64,000 nt of DNA from Solenopsis invicta (Eukaryota; Arthropoda; Insecta; Hymenoptera; Formicidae), in assembly GCF_016802725.1 (NCBI RefSeq), contig NC_052665.1, positions 17,552,501 to 17,616,500 of the forward strand, written 5' to 3'. The translations under genes and the position numbers were made by a program. The notes under the pieces were generated by a model. The model saw nothing but the letters and a program-made list of their open reading frames with translations, ran no database searches and was not told where the DNA came from. Below, piece by piece: positions 14,501 through 26,653 of this stretch. Each line of letters opens with the position of its first letter. Within the stretch, counting starts at the first letter, position 1.

Positions 14501-15553
14501 ATCAATATTCCATAAAAGTGCATTATATAGCATATAAATGCGATTGTATAAAAATGAAAAATATTGCAGTTTTCAACAATAATACGCGGTCCTGTATAAA
14601 AATTTCAACAGTAGCTTGAGCTGCGAGCAATTAAAACTGAAAGTTTTTTTTGTAAACTAAACTTTTAGAGCACAATTGAATAATGGAGCTTTATTTTCAC
14701 ATAAATTTAAACATACTTTATTTTGTTCTCTGTATGTAATCGACATTTAATTATTATTTTAATAATTAAAAACATTAAGATGAGTATAATTTCCTCGGAA
14801 GGAAAATGCAATTCAAACATTCATTAATTTTAATAAAACTTTCAAAAAGTCATTATTTTTGTTAACGATGTTTCGAAACTCGTACACGAAATTTGGACGA
14901 GAACAAAGCGCGGGAAGCGCACAGCTCGACACCTTCCACTAACGAAGAAAACAATGCCACTCTAAGAAACTATGCGGGACCGAAAAGCCACATAAGCGGG
15001 GCCGAGGCCGACGATGTGCGATCCTAAAGTTAATTTGCCTTTTTTATCGACATCGTAAAATGCGGCCGGCCGTATTGCGGTTTCCGCGAACTCGAGCACG
15101 TACGCCAAACTATTCCTTCTTCCTTCTTTTCGGCCAATAATTCATCGATGTCGTAAGGAAAAGTCGAAGGTACGGGACGCTTGCGCTCTGCGAGCTTTAT
15201 GTGAGTCGTAAAGAAAGGCGCATATATGAAATACCTTGCATCGATATCTCGATTCAGCGTTGCACCGTATGACCAAAGGCGTACGAGGAAAAGTACTTAA
15301 GTTAAGAAAGACGATTTCAAAGAGAAGAAAATTTTTGTATTTTTTATCGATTATAATACACGGAAAACGCATTTGAAATGGAATTATATGGGCACAATGC
15401 GCTAGGAAATTTATGAGCTTTAATAACTGTTCAATAAATTTCTCCCTCTCTTCTAAACAAATCTAAATTTCTTCAATCTCTGCCCCAGTTTTTAAAATAC
15501 TAATCCAGCTACTTTTATTTATTATAAAAGTTAATATTTTCAATTCTTTTTTA
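8598..15553. other. Non-coding stretch with a CpG-rich patch
   Basis: No gene supported. About 10,490-10,890 is clearly richer in G+C and CpG than its surroundings and therefore has overlapping open frames of about 90-110 codons in several phases. That is a composition effect and not evidence of coding. The rest is AT-rich. Confidence 0.65.
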
Positions 15554-15640
15554 TTTAATTTAATTATACATTAATTTAATTATATATTAATTTAATTATA
15601 AAATTTAATTATACATATTTTATTTAATTATAAAATAATA
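15554..15640 (+). repeat. AT-rich short tandem repeat
   Basis: About five diverged copies of a 16-bp unit, TAATTTAATTATAYAT. No coding potential. Confidence 0.75.
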
Positions 15641-18600
15641 TACCTTTTTAAATTAAAAAATGTATTTCTTAATTTTATATAAATTTGGACAATATGTCAA
15701 CATGCAATCTCTTTAGCAAAGTGCAATTTTTTTCCTAGATGTAGTTATATATTTTTGCACCAGGAAGACGAGAAGAAAACGCGTAGAAAAACAAAAGGAT
15801 CTCATAGAAGTAAAACTTAGCGAAACAACGCCTGCTCGTTAATCTAATGCGTACCAAAGTAGACTAGTAAGAAAAAGAACAGTGACGGAAAGCGACAACC
15901 CGTCGGGTTTGGAAAGTATGAAGGTGACGACGAGGGGGATGAAAGATCTTTTACAGTTCACAACCGGCGAACACACGCGTGATAAAAGGGCGCGAGACAA
16001 AACGCGAAATGGTGTCAAGTGAAGTTCGTCGTGACGACTGATGAGACGTAATGTGTAGCGCGAACTCGTTCGCGATTTATGGCTCCCAAACTCGCATTTG
16101 GAAGTTGTAAATCAACGAGAGATCGTTGCCGATCGTGACGATGCGTCGCGGTTAGAATGTGCTGCTAAATCGCGATTCTACGTGTTCTGGAACAATGTTT
16201 GATTACGATTACAAAACGAAAAAGTCTCGTGGAGAGTTCTCGTGCAGAAATTCTACATTTTGTACGATTCTTAAAGTCACATTTCCTATTTTTAAATTTG
16301 TTTTTACTTCTATATTATGTTTTTATTTATTATCTATTTTTTTATTTAAATTATTTTTCTTTCTCTCTCATTATATCTTATTATTTATTTGTAAATAACT
16401 TTTATGTTAGTAGTGTTTATTAAATTGTGTTTGTTAGATATCGTTTGATTAATTTATGAAGAAAAATATGTATTACATTAATAAATGAAACTATATGTAC
16501 AAGATGTATGTGATTATCAGATTTTTGTTACAATTACTCTTGTGAAATGTCATCGATCAGAGTATTTGCAAAGGACTTGTGACATGAGATATTCTTGGAT
16601 TTTTTTCTCCTTTTTTTATCTTTTTTTCTTTTTTGTTTTACCAGACACAAAATGCGAGCAATAAAAGAAGAATAATGCCGGGAAAGCGGGATTATATCGG
16701 CAGGTTTCAGCTACCGCTTGAATCAATCGGATACTGTATACCGAGTATATTTAGTACTTTATACGAAACAAGAAGAATCCACCTCGTCGTTCATAAATCT
16801 GTAACGCGTGTACTTCGCGCAAACACCATGAAATATTCGATACGAATGTATGCTCGCCATAGTCCAGTTTTCAGTTGCGCTTAACTTTTGAGAAGTGAAG
16901 TTTGCAAGTGTACCCACTGCGCGTGTTAACACAGTACATATCCATTATCTATGTACGTTTTCTGAATACAAAGGTGTGCGTTACAATACTTGAAATAAGA
17001 ATTTGAATTTTGCGTGAATATTAACATAGATATCGTTGCAAGTAGCAGCGTACGGCATAAGAGTGAGAAACGGTTGTTTAAAAATTAATACAAGATAACA
17101 TTTAAACTAACGATATAGATTGCGGAAAATGAAATAAGTGACGTCTTTAATTTAATGCTAGAGATAGTTTGAATTTTCACTGCTTCGCAATTACCATCTC
17201 TAATCGTGGATTTGACCCTAATTTGTTCGCGAGCGCTCATCCAGAGAAGATTTAGGCGAGAAGTCAGCGGTAACTTTCAGTTCGCGACTCTAAATCGGAG
17301 ACCTTGCATCGTGTTTCCCTTTGTGAAATAGCTCCCGTTTTCTTCGGCTTTTCACTGCCGTGTAAAATTCATTTCGAATAGGGAATAGGGAGCCACGATA
17401 GGGTGACTCTTTGGGGGAGAGATTCGAGAGAAACCTTTCCGGAATGGTAAACGAGGGCGCGATTCTGTGAGAGTGCGAGGGAAATGAAACGAACGAGAGT
17501 CAGAAAAAAATAGTGGAGAGAAAGAGACCCTGCTGCCGAGAGTAACAGTCTGCAGCAAATAAATAGTGTTTTTTTCCGTTTTCAATATCGTAACTAATTG
17601 AAATTCTTGTCTCAAATATTTTAAGACGCTTTTTAAGTGACGAAAATCAATTTCATTTTGCTGAGCGTCATTTGACAAACTTACGTGTGAAAATTACGAT
17701 TGCTTTATGAGAAGGAGTTTTATCTTCAATTTCAGATAAAATTTAAATTAATTTAAATTGTTTGATTGTTTTGTTTATGGCTACAGTTGACTAAGTACGA
17801 CTATTACCACAAATCCTCCAATCTGAGAAATATGGATAAATGGTTGAAATGCCTTTCTGAGAACAATTCTGACTATGCAAACGAGTAGCGCGAAAGAGCG
17901 GGATGAAATAAATGTACAACGGAAAGAAGGGAGAAGATCTAATAAGACGTGGAAGGAAAGCCGAGAAAAATACTATTCATTCTTGTACGGATTCGTGGCA
18001 ATCCACGATCATCTTCTGGTTCATCGGCACCTTCTCACTTCTTTATCGCTTTTCTGTCGACCTTTTTTTACGAGAGAAGAAGAAATCCATCACGATCCGT
18101 CAAAAGATCTTTCTTTCTTAACTTTTCATTGAAGCACTTTTTGCACTTGTGCTCCACGCTCTTCTATGCAAAATATTGCTGACATACGTATATTGTGTCT
18201 CAAGATACCAGGAAAAGGTTTTAGAAAAATGTCATTTGTTTTAAAAAAAGGGTTTTTTCTTTCTGTTTATTTTCAATTAATTTTTTATAACCTTTTTATT
18301 AGTCATCTAAATATTGTTGAAGATTAAAAATTCTTGACAGAAGTTAACATTCAATCTCATTTTATTATACAAAAATATATTTCAAATTCATACATTTTTA
18401 GATAATCCATAGTTTTACGTACGTATTTGTATAATAAAAATCAGTACTAAGAAAGGTAACAAAAAAGTATCGAATATATATTTTTTAAAGCAGAACCATT
18501 TTTTCTCCATCAATCTGTATTTTATTTTATAATAAATTTTAAGACCTGGAATTCCTCATGGAATTTTGGATGAAGTATTCAGGGTACAGTTCCCTAGTTT

Positions 18601-21355
18601 TACGATTCGCTCCAATTCCTGCGTTCTTTTTATTTCTATGAGACGTGGGGTAAAATATAAAAGAAGCCACAATATGCAATATTTTATTTTCTCCTCGAAA
18701 AAAGTTACCGTAAATTATGGATAACTTCGCTCAGATTTCTGTTTGTTAATATTTGATGTCAAAGTTATAGGATGTTAAAAGTGTTTACAAAAATGCATTA
18801 TTTATCTAACAGCTGCCAATAAAACTATTATTAGACAAATAACGAAACTGTTACTATTTATGTGAAACATATTACAATTACACTTGTTAATATTTGAAGA
18901 ATATTATAATTACACTTGACTATCTATAATGTGTATTGATTGATTCTACTTCATGTTTATTAATTATGTAATAAATATTTTCGAAAACATAAAATTTATG
19001 TACAAACTGGTCTAACGACAAACATATCGATTGCGTTATAAATTTATTCCCTACGTGGAAATTGCATGCCTTTGAAGGCGATGTATTTTCGAGGCGTTTC
19101 ATTGAACATGAATCCTCGCAACGGCAGAATGGTTTCGCTAGAACTCCCTTCCCGTGAGAAATATCTCAGCGGCGAGTCACAAAATATCTATCTATTCGAT
19201 TCGAACAAGAGTTGGCAGGTGACTATAAAAAGAGTGAATCCCAATACTATATAAAATAAAAATCTCTTTCTCGAGTGTCTTCTTGATAGTATTTCGTGAG
19301 GACCGTGATTTTCCAACAGCGGAGAAATAAAAAATTTTACACTCGCCAACTTAAAATTTATACGGAAAGTATATAGAAGGAAGGAAAGAGATACATCCGT
19401 GACCGGGCTCGTTTCCAAAATCTATGATCGTGTTGCAAATCCCGTTTCACGTAATATAATATCAGGGGCTGCAAATCTTTCTATTTAAGAAAAATTCAAA
19501 TTCTAAAACATTTTCGACGAATTTCTTAGGGATACGGAAAGGTTTGAAGAAGAGATAGAAAATTCGACGTTGAAAATTCCTATTTTTCTTTATTTTTCTG
19601 TATTTCTTGTTATTTGCACAATGTGCGAACATGTTTCACATTTTGCATCATTATATCATGATATACAAGTTTTGTGCATATCGAAAAAACGTCATTGGAT
19701 ATTATCTAAATGTTACCGCAGAGATGGATATGAATTGATGTTGCGTGGCAGCAATCGCGGTGGAAAATAAAAGTAGCGATCGCAAAACGCTGAATTCATT
19801 AAATTTCCGCATGAACGATTAGAGACTATTTCGATATCGGCAAACGAGTACTGGCAGTATAATCCAAAGCGATTTACGGCAGTGCTGTGTTTCTAGTGGC
19901 GCAGGAAACAATGCTTCAGTTCTGCTTAAATGTGATTTGTCGGCAAAACTTGATCGTGGGTTTACCATTTGTTGCATAATATCATGTTGTTCTCGATCAA
20001 GATTTTTTCTTCTATTTTTCTATCTACTTTATAGCCCATCTCTTTGATGTACTTCACGATTTTTTAAATTAACCTTTTAAAGCATGGTTTATTTTAATAA
20101 AATTTTAATTTGGAATTTAATTATTAAAATGACCAAGATAGAAACATTATGGAAAATGTTGAATTTAAAATATACAATAGAATTAGTACAAGAATTAAAA
20201 ACCTATATTTACATGTACAAATTTATCGTAGAAATGATTTAGTTGAAGAATATTTTGAATTTTAATTAATTTTGATATAGTTTCTTTCTTTTTATATTTT
20301 TTATATTAAAAATTTTTATTTAATATTTAATGTTAAAAATTTTTTTGTCAATATAAAAATTGAATTTTGTACGAAGTTTAAATGATTTGTAAATATATGC
20401 GCGCGTGAATTGATTTTCTCTCACGAATCTAATTACTGTGCGAAGTGGCATTTGATATCGAAGTTTTGCAAGAGAGATTACAAGGAAGAAGTTACGATCT
20501 GTTTAAAGGTTGCTGAATACATTCACTGATGTGGTAAAAAACATAGTGCACAATAAAGCAATACTTCACTACTTAATCTGACACACAGCCATACTTTATA
20601 CATTTATTTAAAATGTTCTAAAATTACATTTGATATATTGTTCATTTGTAGTTTGTAGAATTGAAACATTCTATCTAATCTTGAAATATACGAATAGAGC
20701 AGAAAAACATTTATTTTACTTTTATCACCTTAAGAAGATACTAATAGAATTTCGCAAGAAAATGTATTGTACTACATTGCTTAAGAGGAGAATAAAATAT
20801 TTTATTTGAACGTTCGACCCATAGCGCATTCACAGATTGAAATTGTTTTTCCAATGAATGAACCGATGGACTTGTACTTTCCATCAAATGCATTGGCTTG
20901 GTGAGAGTACCGATGCACGAAAGTGCTGGCGAATAAAAGGATACATCACGCTCGTTATATCTCAGTAAGGTAACCGAAGATACCTGCCCGTTGAAGCTGA
21001 ATCAACAGGTAGCTCTTACCAGGAGCGTACCATGGGAATAGCGTGACGAATACTAGAAGTTTAAAGCAGCGATTTGATCAGTGAAGAAATGTTCGCTAAA
21101 TTTACGTTTTGCTTATTAAATCGCTTCACTGGTATATTTTACGTTAACGCGAAGAATTATAGCGCCAAAAATTTTATCCTCGAATTTTGTCTGAAATTTA
21201 TAATTATGAGGTAAAAATATTCGCATAAATTGTGATAGATATTTCTATAGATGTTTTTTAACATTTTCTGATTTAATATTTTGAATAAATTTACATATTT
21301 TATAGTATGTTATTTAATATTTTATACATAAAATGAATACGTTTGTTATTGAATA
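15641..21355. other. Non-coding stretch
   Basis: I see no gene, RNA or complete repeat element. Frames are below 110 codons and unrecognised. A degenerate two-copy direct repeat around ATTAYAATTACACTTG occurs at about 18,868-18,920. Confidence 0.65.
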
Positions 21356-21396
<41 letters not shown>

Positions 21397-21406
21397 TGCT
21401 CTCTCT
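21356..21406 (+). repeat. (CT)n microsatellite
   Basis: About 51 bp of CT repeats with two interruptions (TTTC and TTGC). On the minus strand it produces an artificial RE-rich frame. Confidence 0.95.
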
Positions 21407-24400
21407 GGAAATGTACAAATTCAAGTCAGTTGTACATGACGAAATTGTAGTACAATTTTGATGAGAATTTGAACGGGAATTACAGCCGACCAACCTTCTC
21501 AACGATGTTTACTAAATGTTCTGGTATTTTAGCGGCTCTTAACACGCTCGGCGCAAAATGACTTAATCGGCTTGAAGTCGAAAATAGGGAAACAGAAGCA
21601 GCGTCTCTTGCCAATTTTCTCCGGCGTTTGCCTGGAACTCAATATCGCGGCTATGCAGCCCCGCGAAAGTAATAACATGAGCAGCCGGCGCCCAACAGCT
21701 GTCCTTTATGAACACGGATATCAAAATGGAGCTCCCTGTATCGGAAGCTACGTTTTTATATGACGCTTCATTCATGAACTATTCGCAAGATATTGTTGCT
21801 TTTCGATATTCGCATCCCAGAACTTTTCCCTCGCCAGATAGAAAATATCAATTCAAATCTCTGTATCGGACACACCTGGACACCCGTGGCACAGATGCGT
21901 TGACACAACTGTGTATATTTCTCTTTAAAGTTATAAAAACGAAATAAAGCGAATAATATCTGAGATATTCAAAAAGACATGAATTGGAAAAATCTAAACG
22001 ATTTTCTGAAGTGACTAAATGTAGGCTGAAACAAGCGATGCATAATTGTAATTTTCTCTTTAACAAATAGAATCTGTATTAAAATTGAAGATGTTGATTT
22101 TATTGTAATTGCTTACTCGATTGAAACACTGCGTATCTCGTAACTCGCCAGAACGCATTAAATTGCATTCTGTTGCCTTTGCGTTATCTTGGACAGTAGT
22201 GTCATGAATTGTTTCGATATGTCATGCACGCGGCGCGGCGGCGTTATTACGTATCGTATATTAATGGTATATGTTGCAAATCAATCTCACGCGATATTGC
22301 ATATTTAACTGGCGCCCTTAATTTTTCTATCCGTTTCGACATATTGTAACGCGTGTATTTCGGATTCGCATTATTTTCGCATCGAGAGAAACGTAAAAAA
22401 ATATTCAGATAGCAACGCGGCGCATCAATTTGATCCGTTTTATGATAGTACGAAGCGGATTTTTCCGGACTTTTATACCCAAAATTTTCCAACGCGTTCC
22501 AACGAAATGGAAAAACAATCCACAAATAATTTTATATTCCTGTTTAAATATGCTTTTGTTCTACTGATTAATCTCGATCTATTAAATCGCAATAGCGTAC
22601 TTCATATTTTTCCGTGTATTATATTTTACTAGCTCGAATATTTATATCAGAATTCCTATCGATATTTATATTGGAGAAATTTTTGATATGAAAAAAAAAA
22701 CTAATTACAAGCATAGTCTTTAATCTATGCAGAATCAAATTGTAAATTTTTATAAGACGCTTTAACAATTCAATTAATTGTTTGCAGCAATTAATATTGT
22801 AATCGAATCTTTTTGCTCGAAAGCGGAGAATTTATATTATCACACTTGAGAATATTAATTTTCCTCAGGAAATATTTCGCCCTATTACTTCGTCTCTCGT
22901 CCAGCCGACCTATACAGGATTCAGGCTTAAGCGAGCGATTCATCATTCCGGTATTCCCGCGCTCCTTCGACCCGTGATTTATAGTTCCGCAAAACGCGCG
23001 ATGTGCGCGCCGCTGCGAAGTTCTGAATTATTGTTGCCGTGTCGGCGCATCGGAATACATCGTGCCTTTTTTGAGATGCACTTGCGAGGAAAAACTCACG
23101 CGCCTGCGAAGCGAACAGCATTTGACGAGAGAGTTTCGTTAAATGCATTTCCGCTTACGTACACAATATTCTCACACAATTCCGATATAAGTAAAAGTTA
23201 TTTAATATTTTCAATCCGTTTACCGATACATTAACATGTGTTTATTTACATTTATTTTATAAGATACATGGTATATTTATTTTGAAAAATACACGATAAT
23301 ATTTTTGCAGATGTGTTTTCGAGTGGTATTTTACATCACGCGTTACGATTTGTTTGTACTTTACTTGACCAGAGATGAAATATGAATGTACTTAATGTTG
23401 ATTTTGTAATTTAAAAACAGAACTGTCCGTGAAGCGATCAAAGCCATCATTTTATGCATTTGCCATTTTATTAGACGTTTGAGCAAATATACGTATATTG
23501 AGAGCTACAGGTGACATACACGCGGTCTCCTTTTGACTTGTAATTTATCTAACGAAGCATATATTCGCAGCATACGAATACGTAATTCATGACAATTATC
23601 TTCCGCAGCGAAGCATTAAATATTGGAGAATTACCTCGCGCGTAAACAATTTATTTAGAATCGATCTCGATCGAATCGATATTCCGCGTGACATTTATAT
23701 CAACGTTAAATAAATGTTGAAACACAGAGAAAAATAGGATCGCAGGACAAAGCCTGACACATCTGCCAGTTGTCTCTTTATGCGCTCTCAAATATTGAGA
23801 CGGACGCGTTTAACGAACGCTAATTCGCATCGCCGCTTTCTCACTGTTCCACAATAATTTTCCATAATAATTTTCGTCCTCGCGGTTCACCGAACCACCC
23901 GTTAACGTTCCGACTTAATTAATAATCTCATATATAGTATAGCTTGCTATTGCATTCGCGATCGCTATGATCATTTGTTATCGTTTTTTCATCCTGCGGA
24001 ATTATCTCGTGCGACTCGACATCTGGACATGTTCGAAAAAATGAAAAATTGTGTCATTCAAAACTGTCGGTTTTTGAGCAAATGTGATTTGAGCGTGTGA
24101 TATAATTAATCCGCAAATGTCGTGAAAAATTACATGTTATTTTGGGGGCTCCTGAAAAGCAATTAAGCAGAAAGCGATTAATAATCGTTATTAAAGGTCA
24201 TATAAAATAAGCATCGACTCTACATTACGATAATTGCTTTGCACAATAATACATTTGCGCGAGCAATGCATTATATTACGTCATTATTACAGTGTTTATA
24301 ATGCAAATACTCAACGGATTATGGCTCGCGAACTCGAGTTGCAACCATAGTACGATCTAACAGTTTTCGAGTCGACGATAACTTCTAGTTAAGTTTCACT

Positions 24401-25483
24401 GTCCCTCTGCGTCTCGCTTAATTAATAATCCCACTGTTTGACGCGTCTCTCACACTACGCGTCTGCCACCTTGTGCCGCTAAATAATGAATGCAACTGGG
24501 CGTCGTTCCGTATGATCGCCTCAAAGTAACGTTCCATCGAGCGGTTAATTAAACATTTTGACTTGCTGTGGAATTAAACAGCAACCCCAAATTAAGCGTC
24601 GCAATTTAACTAGACTCCGTACGACAAATTATACACCGCTGTGGTCACTGTATAATTATAAATGTTAACTTTATAGCGATATAATATACAACGCTGCTAT
24701 TTTTCGTGATAAATTTTTTATTTTTGTCACAATTTTTAATTATATTAGTAGTATAAATTTACTTTTTTCTCTCTCGAAACTTTTTATTTTTAATTACTTT
24801 AATATATAATTTTCTTTATTATTTCTAAAATACGACTTTTTTTACTTCTAAAAATTACAGTTTTTTTCAAAAATATTGTATAGATTGAAAATTTAGAAAC
24901 ATATACATCTTATTATACGTTTTCATTTTTTCAATACAGATTTTAATCATTGCTTTTGCCTCTTGGAGAGCAAAGTCGAAGACCGATCGCGCGATCGTGT
25001 GGCTTCAATGGAATTTATTGGGTGCAGCTTTGAAATGGCTCGCGGTTATTTCACTTCTCTTTTTTTTTAAATATCGAGATGATTCTCAATACGTTACATT
25101 GTCGTAATGCCGCACGGCATATGCTGCCTGTTTAGATCCATTACATTGGAACGCCAGCCGAGTTTAGATTCCATTACCTGTGAAATAAGCGAAATGCGCG
25201 TACTACGTTACGGAAAAAAACACAGTATGTAAACGGGCTTGGTCGTCTTCCACAACTTGTAACGAATTGCGCGTAGCATGGAAGAGGCAAAGAGGATTCA
25301 ACCGCTAACGTAGTGTATTTATCGTTTAATTAAATCTCTCGGCTTAAACTAGTTTTGTATCGCTTCATCTGCATCCGGAAGTAACATCCGAAACAAATTA
25401 CGAATAAGAAAAGCGGCAGTTTTTTAACCATTCTTTTTACCATCTTTTCTTCATGTATGAATTATCTTTTATATTTCTTGTTA
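21407..25483. other. Non-coding stretch including a candidate conserved regulatory block
   Basis: No gene supported. From about 23.4 to 24.7 kb the sequence is of intermediate GC, low in simple repeats, and contains CTTAATTAATAATC twice (near 23,914 and 24,418), a TTAATTAA and the octamer ATGCAAAT at 24301-24308. Confidence 0.6.
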
Positions 25484-25806
25484 CATATAGACAGATTAAT
25501 GAAAATATTTTAAATTTTACTTGTTAAGTATGATAAAACAAATTCGCGTTTTAAATAATATGACAATTTCATAAATTTTTACTCAATTTTGTTTAAAATA
25601 TAAGATTAAAAAGGTTTATAAAGATACATTTTATTTAAAGAATTTTAATTTAATTTCTTCATTTAAAGAAGAGATTAAAAAAATATATTTCTATATTTTA
25701 AGTAAATTGAGTAAAAGTTTATGGAATTGTCATATTATTTAAAACGTAAATTATTATCATACTTGACAAGTAAAATTTAAAATATTACTCTATTTATCTA
25801 TGGATT
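25484..25806. repeat. Foldback (inverted repeat) element
   Basis: Left arm about 25484-25610 and right arm about 25675-25806 are imperfect inverted copies. Shared blocks include ATATTTTAAATTTTACTTGT, AAGTATGATAA, TTTTAAATAATATGACAATT and TTTTACTCAATTT, read on the plus strand for the left arm and the minus strand for the right. The loop is AT-rich. No target duplication could be fixed, so the transposon class is unknown. Confidence 0.78.
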
Positions 25807-26082
25807 TATAAACTAATAATTTTTAGTTATATATTTATTAATATATTGCGTATTTTAAATACCATTAATATTATTAATACTCAATTTTGGTTGATTAGTA
25901 TCTGCTTAAAAGTTAACATGGTAACTTTTTATGTAATAGATTTTGAGTACATAGACATTCTTTAGAAAATTAATTTTCTTAAATTTATTTAATTTTCAAG
26001 TTCTAACAATCAGTTATGAAAAATGATATTAAAATACCTACAGAAGTTATAAGTATTTACATCTGCTACGTGTTAGACAAAG

Positions 26083-26146
26083 TTAACTTTATTATTTCTA
26101 CCTCTTTTTCACAATCGTGATCACTTTGTGATAGTGAACTGACCGA
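26083..26146 (+). repeat. Diverged direct repeat, copy 1
   Basis: 64 bp starting TTAACTTTATTATTTCTACC and ending GAACTGACCGA. It matches 26590-26653 at about 55 of 64 positions, 507 bp downstream. Weaker similarity (AGAAGNTATAAGT) precedes both copies. Confidence 0.8.
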
Positions 26147-26375
26147 TGACGAATATGATTGATTAGTAATGCTTTGCTGATAATATTACGAGCGTGCAAT
26201 TGTGTATTTGATCGATTCAGTGTTCTAGAGCATACAAACTACTCTAACATGTCATCTAATGACCAATCACCCAATCAATTATCGGTCAAACTACTATTTG
26301 TTTATAGAAATAATAGAATAATTAGATTAATAAAATTTACCATTAATCGTAATGTTATATTACTTAATTATATTA

Positions 26376-26429
26376 CTTTAATTAAGTAATATAACATTAC
26401 TTAAGTAATGTTATATTACTTAATTAAAG
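26376..26429. repeat. Perfect 54-bp palindrome
   Basis: Two 27-bp arms meet at TT|AA (26402/26403) with no loop. The arm begins CTTTAATTAAGTAATATAAC. A further direct copy of AATGTTATATTACTTAATTA occurs at 26351-26370, so the same 20-mer is present three times in about 80 bp, once inverted. Confidence 0.93.
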
Positions 26430-26589
26430 ACTCAATTATGGAACACAAAAATGATAATGTTTTTGGAATATCGATAAAAAATAAAATAATAATTAATCGT
26501 ATAAATAATAATTAGTTTAATTAGGTGGAAACAAAAAAGAAAGAATGAGAGAAGATATAAGTCATAATTATTTATAACTTTAAGAAAAA

Positions 26590-26653
26590 TTAACTCTATG
26601 ACTTCTACCTCTTTTTTACAATTGTGATCATTTTGTGGCAGTGAGCTGACCGA
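26590..26653 (+). repeat. Diverged direct repeat, copy 2
   Basis: Same 64-bp unit as 26083-26146, with about nine substitutions, mostly transitions. The two copies bracket the 54-bp palindrome. Together they look like an old tandem duplication or the remains of a repeat element; no coding sequence lies between them. Confidence 0.8.

Noticed and set aside
21314..21502. Minus-strand frame with an RERERE run
   Set aside because: This is the CT microsatellite read in antisense.
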